A stretch of DNA of 64,000 nt. Origin: Flavobacterium sp. Lineage in GTDB: Bacteria; Bacteroidota; Bacteroidia; Flavobacteriales; Flavobacteriaceae. The position numbers and the translations under genes were made by a program. The DNA lies in the NCBI RefSeq assembly GCF_017985075.1, contig NZ_JAGNYF010000001.1, positions 62,001 to 126,000 on the forward strand, in the 5' to 3' direction. A model generated the notes under the pieces. It was given only the letters and a program-made list of their open reading frames with translations, searched no databases and was not told the origin of the DNA. This document shows positions 61,743 through 64,000 of this stretch, piece by piece. The first letter of the stretch is position 1. The number at the start of each line of letters is the position of its first letter.

Positions 61743-64000
61743 ATGAGTTTCAATTGTCAAACCCCATCTTGCGCTATTGCAATTTCTAAAGCTGAGTTTC
61801 CAGTAGCGATAAATTGTCCTGTATGTCAAACACCACTTTCGGAAGTTGTTGATTCTTTATCACAAGAAGATATAGCTTTAATTGATTCACTTCCTTATGT
61901 TATTGCTTATCCATTACAACAGACACTTTTAGAAAAAAACGCATCTCAACGGTTGAATTTTTTGAGAGATACTTTTTTGAATTACCTCAAATATTTAGGA
62001 TTGCTGACCGCCTCTGAATTCTTCAATAGTCCTTTTAAAGATCGAAAAATAGTAGATTTATTTTTACAAAATTTAGCGCAACCTTCTTTCGGTTCTTGGA
62101 ATGCTTTTACTAGAGAATGCTTATTATATTTAAAAACTCAAAAGCATGTTTTTTTCTGTCCTGATTTATTGGAATATTATGATACCGTTGAAACAGGCAA
62201 AAAAAGAAAAATATATAATGGGGAAATAGAGGTAATTGATTCTTATAATGGTGGAGAAATTAAACAAATAAAGCAAACCGCTACTGGGATTGGTATGCTT
62301 ATTAATTTTAGAAATCGCTATTTAGGTCATGGATTAACTTTGGATTCGGTAATTTCTGAAAACTTATGGAATGACTATTTTCCTATTTTTAGAACATTAT
62401 TAGAGCAACTTACTTTTAGTGAAAAGTTTCCAATGTTGAAACAAGAAGCAACAGTTTATTTTTCCTTACAAGGAATCGAAATAAAACCATTTGAAACCAA
62501 TATCACTATTGATTCTAATGTTTCTATTTACAATAGAGATACTAATGCAAGTATGCCTATTATCCCGTTTTTTATTATTCCTGGTGAATTAGCTATTGAA
62601 AGTTATGAAAAAGCCAATATTATGTCTTATGAATCTAATAACGGTAAAACTATTACTTTTTTTAGTCCTGAAGGCATAATAAAGCAAACTTCGGGAAAAC
62701 TATTAGAACGGCTTAATTTATTGTTGCGAGATAAACAAAAAGAAATTCCTTTTACTCCTGAAACTTTTACAAAAGAGGTATTTGTAGAACGCATCGCCGA
62801 AGAAAATAAATTAATGTTGAAATCATTACTTAATGAAAAAAAAGTAATCGAAGGAATTTACCAATATCGGGAAGAGATGGAAATCAAATTGCGCGAATGG
62901 ATTGGTGCTCGTGCCAATATCTTTTTTATTGCAGCTGAGGCTGGTAGTGGAAAAACCAATTTGTTAGTTGAAATGCAAAAGCAATATGTAGAACGTAATT
63001 TAACAAGTTTGTTAATTCGTGCTTCGCGCATGGAAAAATCCTCTTTAAAAGAAGAATTATGTTTCCAATTGAATATGGATTATTCTTTGGATATAGCAAG
63101 ATATACTGCATTGGCCGGAACGCAATTCGAACCTTCTTTTATTTTGATAGATGGATTAAATGAATCCTCAAATGCAGAAGCTTTTTGGCAAGAAATTCTT
63201 GAAATTTCTAGTGCTTTCGAACCAGGATGTCTTAAGTTTGTTATTACTAACAGAGCCAATACAAGAACAGATTTAGACCGCTATGTTATTACCGAAGACC
63301 AAATGCAATATATCTATGGTGAAAACAAAGGTCATGAAGCCAGAATAAGTGCTTTTACTTTTTGGTTAACGCCTCTAGATATGAAGGAAATGGAGAGTGC
63401 ATGGGATAGTTACGTTACAAAAGATAAAAATCGTTTCAAACCATTATTTTCATTTAATGACATTGCCACTTTTGATAGAGGATTATACCTGCAAATTAAC
63501 AACCCTTTGGTTTTGCGTATTTTCTTAGAAACGTATAAAGGTAAAAACCTTCCCAAAAAAGGCACGAAACACTTACACGTTTGGAAAGACTGGTTCGCAA
63601 CCTTCTCAATTGAAGAACAAAAATTTATGACTCTTTTAGCGGATGCTGTTTGGGAACAAGGCGAAAATGAATTGTTGTTGGATACGGTATTAAACAATAA
63701 AAACTTACAACTATATTTTCTAAATGATACTACTAATGCTCCATATCAACGTTTATTAACTTTAGGTTGGATAAGCCGATATATAAAAGATTTAACAGTT
63801 TATGTGAGTTTTACCGTAGAAGGGCTTTTATTGTATTTATTAGGCACAAAATTAAACCAACTAAATCCGATACTTACAACAGTTGCAATTGATGAAATAT
63901 TAGCAAAAGGAACCAAACTACAAAAATCTGCGATTGAATCTTTTTTATGCGAACAAGCCTTAGAAGGTAAAATTGATTTGATTGCACAATTAATAGATGA
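61743..64000 (+). CDS. Zinc-ribbon/HEPN-like/STAND NTPase, C-terminus beyond window
   Basis: The frame is open from ATG 61743 to the window edge (at least 752 aa). An N-terminal zinc ribbon has C5, C10, C25 and C28 (NCQTPSC and INCPVCQTPL). A helical domain at about 90-230 has R190-N-R-Y-L-G-H196 in LINFRNRYLGHG, a HEPN-like R-x5-H motif. The NTPase follows: Walker A AAEAGSGKTNL (about 397-405), Walker B FILIDGLNES with Asp470, and FVITNRANTR as the sensor strand, the pattern of STAND ATPases. Helical sequence continues to the edge. STAND proteins act as triggered oligomeric switches in anti-phage defence. Confidence 0.75.
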   Translation, partial: MSFNCQTPSCAIAISKAEFPVAINCPVCQTPLSEVVDSLSQEDIALIDSLPYVIAYPLQQTLLEKNASQRLNFLRDTFLNYLKYLGLLTASEFFNSPFKDRKIVDLFLQNLAQPSFGSWNAFTRECLLYLKTQKHVFFCPDLLEYYDTVETGKKRKIYNGEIEVIDSYNGGEIKQIKQTATGIGMLINFRNRYLGHGLTLDSVISENLWNDYFPIFRTLLEQLTFSEKFPMLKQEATVYFSLQGIEIKPFETNITIDSNVSIYNRDTNASMPIIPFFIIPGELAIESYEKANIMSYESNNGKTITFFSPEGIIKQTSGKLLERLNLLLRDKQKEIPFTPETFTKEVFVERIAEENKLMLKSLLNEKKVIEGIYQYREEMEIKLREWIGARANIFFIAAEAGSGKTNLLVEMQKQYVERNLTSLLIRASRMEKSSLKEELCFQLNMDYSLDIARYTALAGTQFEPSFILIDGLNESSNAEAFWQEILEISSAFEPGCLKFVITNRANTRTDLDRYVITEDQMQYIYGENKGHEARISAFTFWLTPLDMKEMESAWDSYVTKDKNRFKPLFSFNDIATFDRGLYLQINNPLVLRIFLETYKGKNLPKKGTKHLHVWKDWFATFSIEEQKFMTLLADAVWEQGENELLLDTVLNNKNLQLYFLNDTTNAPYQRLLTLGWISRYIKDLTVYVSFTVEGLLLYLLGTKLNQLNPILTTVAIDEILAKGTKLQKSAIESFLCEQALEGKIDLIAQLID

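Larger units (their letters stand above)
46491..64000. mobile_element. Left part of an integrated element at tRNA-fMet (right end not in window)
   Basis: A serine recombinase abuts the tRNA 3' end and points at it, and gene content switches from conserved housekeeping to regulators, nucleases, AAA and STAND ATPases and unknown proteins. The genes are visibly AT-rich. I looked for a second copy of the tRNA 3' end (GTTCCCGCTAC) to the right and found none, so the boundary is unknown and may be beyond 64000. No conjugation or phage structural genes were recognised. Confidence 0.65.

Noticed and set aside
62926-63697. Minus-strand open frames within the STAND gene
   Set aside because: They are shadows of a plus-strand frame with clear Walker motifs that is open to the window edge.
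50000-64000. Right attachment site (second copy of the tRNA-fMet 3' end)
   Set aside because: No copy of GTTCCCGCTAC was found by eye; the right end is probably outside the window.

Overview
The window is low-GC DNA from a member of the Flavobacteriaceae (Bacteroidota), most like Flavobacterium. Three things support this. It carries a complete gldK-gldL-gldM-gldN cluster (core of the type IX secretion system and gliding motor) and a surface protein with a type IX C-terminal sorting domain. Good Shine-Dalgarno sequences are lacking. Bacteroidota-type promoters (TTTG, about 19 bases, TAnnTTTG) recur upstream of genes.

Bases 1-46,400 are mostly chromosomal housekeeping. In order: end of a transglutaminase-like protein, a small membrane protein, a MazG-type pyrophosphohydrolase and aroA; a minus-strand cluster of a ketoacyl synthase III-like enzyme, a methyltransferase, a glycosyltransferase and an MlaE/MlaF-type ABC transporter; a truncated hemoglobin and gcvP; a UbiA-like membrane protein; an AT-rich patch with a degenerate exonuclease-WG-repeat protein; an M3 peptidase, purE, purK, a HEAT-like protein, adk, a CBS/CorC protein, obgE, an S46 dipeptidyl-peptidase, an ABC-F ATPase, a DUF983 protein and an FAD oxidoreductase; gldKLMN, an arginase-fold protein and topA; an LRR surface protein; miaB, a sigma-54 activator, lptE, a TPR-like protein, secG, groES and groEL.

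From the initiator tRNA-Met at 46,418-46,490 rightwards the content becomes accessory. A large serine recombinase converges on the tRNA 3' end, and the last 16 or so codons of its reading frame are antisense to the tRNA. I read this as the left end of an integrated element that runs past the window; no right attachment site was found. It holds a MerR-like regulator, small unknown proteins, a DUF2130 nuclease-like protein, an AAA ATPase and a divergent WYL regulator. Between those last two lies a fully base-paired tRNA-Leu-like RNA with an enlarged D-loop and a shortened anticodon loop. Next come a uracil-DNA-glycosylase-like protein and a frameshifted Cas4/RecB-like nuclease.

From 57,150 to the right edge runs a tight plus-strand operon: an outer-membrane-like protein, a protein with C-terminal membrane helices, a polytopic membrane protein ending in a HEPN-like RN-x4-H domain, a 72-aa protein, and a zinc-ribbon/HEPN-like/STAND NTPase cut by the window edge. 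It looks like a multi-gene anti-phage or abortive-infection system that I cannot match to a named one. This operon and the tRNA-like leader RNA are the two most interesting items.

Non-coding structure is also rich: long imperfect palindromes between co-directional genes, a (CAA)9 tract abutting the purK start codon, hairpins with a conserved 13-base loop but variable stems, heptamer-like repeats inside aroA, and a 10-N9-10 inverted repeat at the groES promoter.
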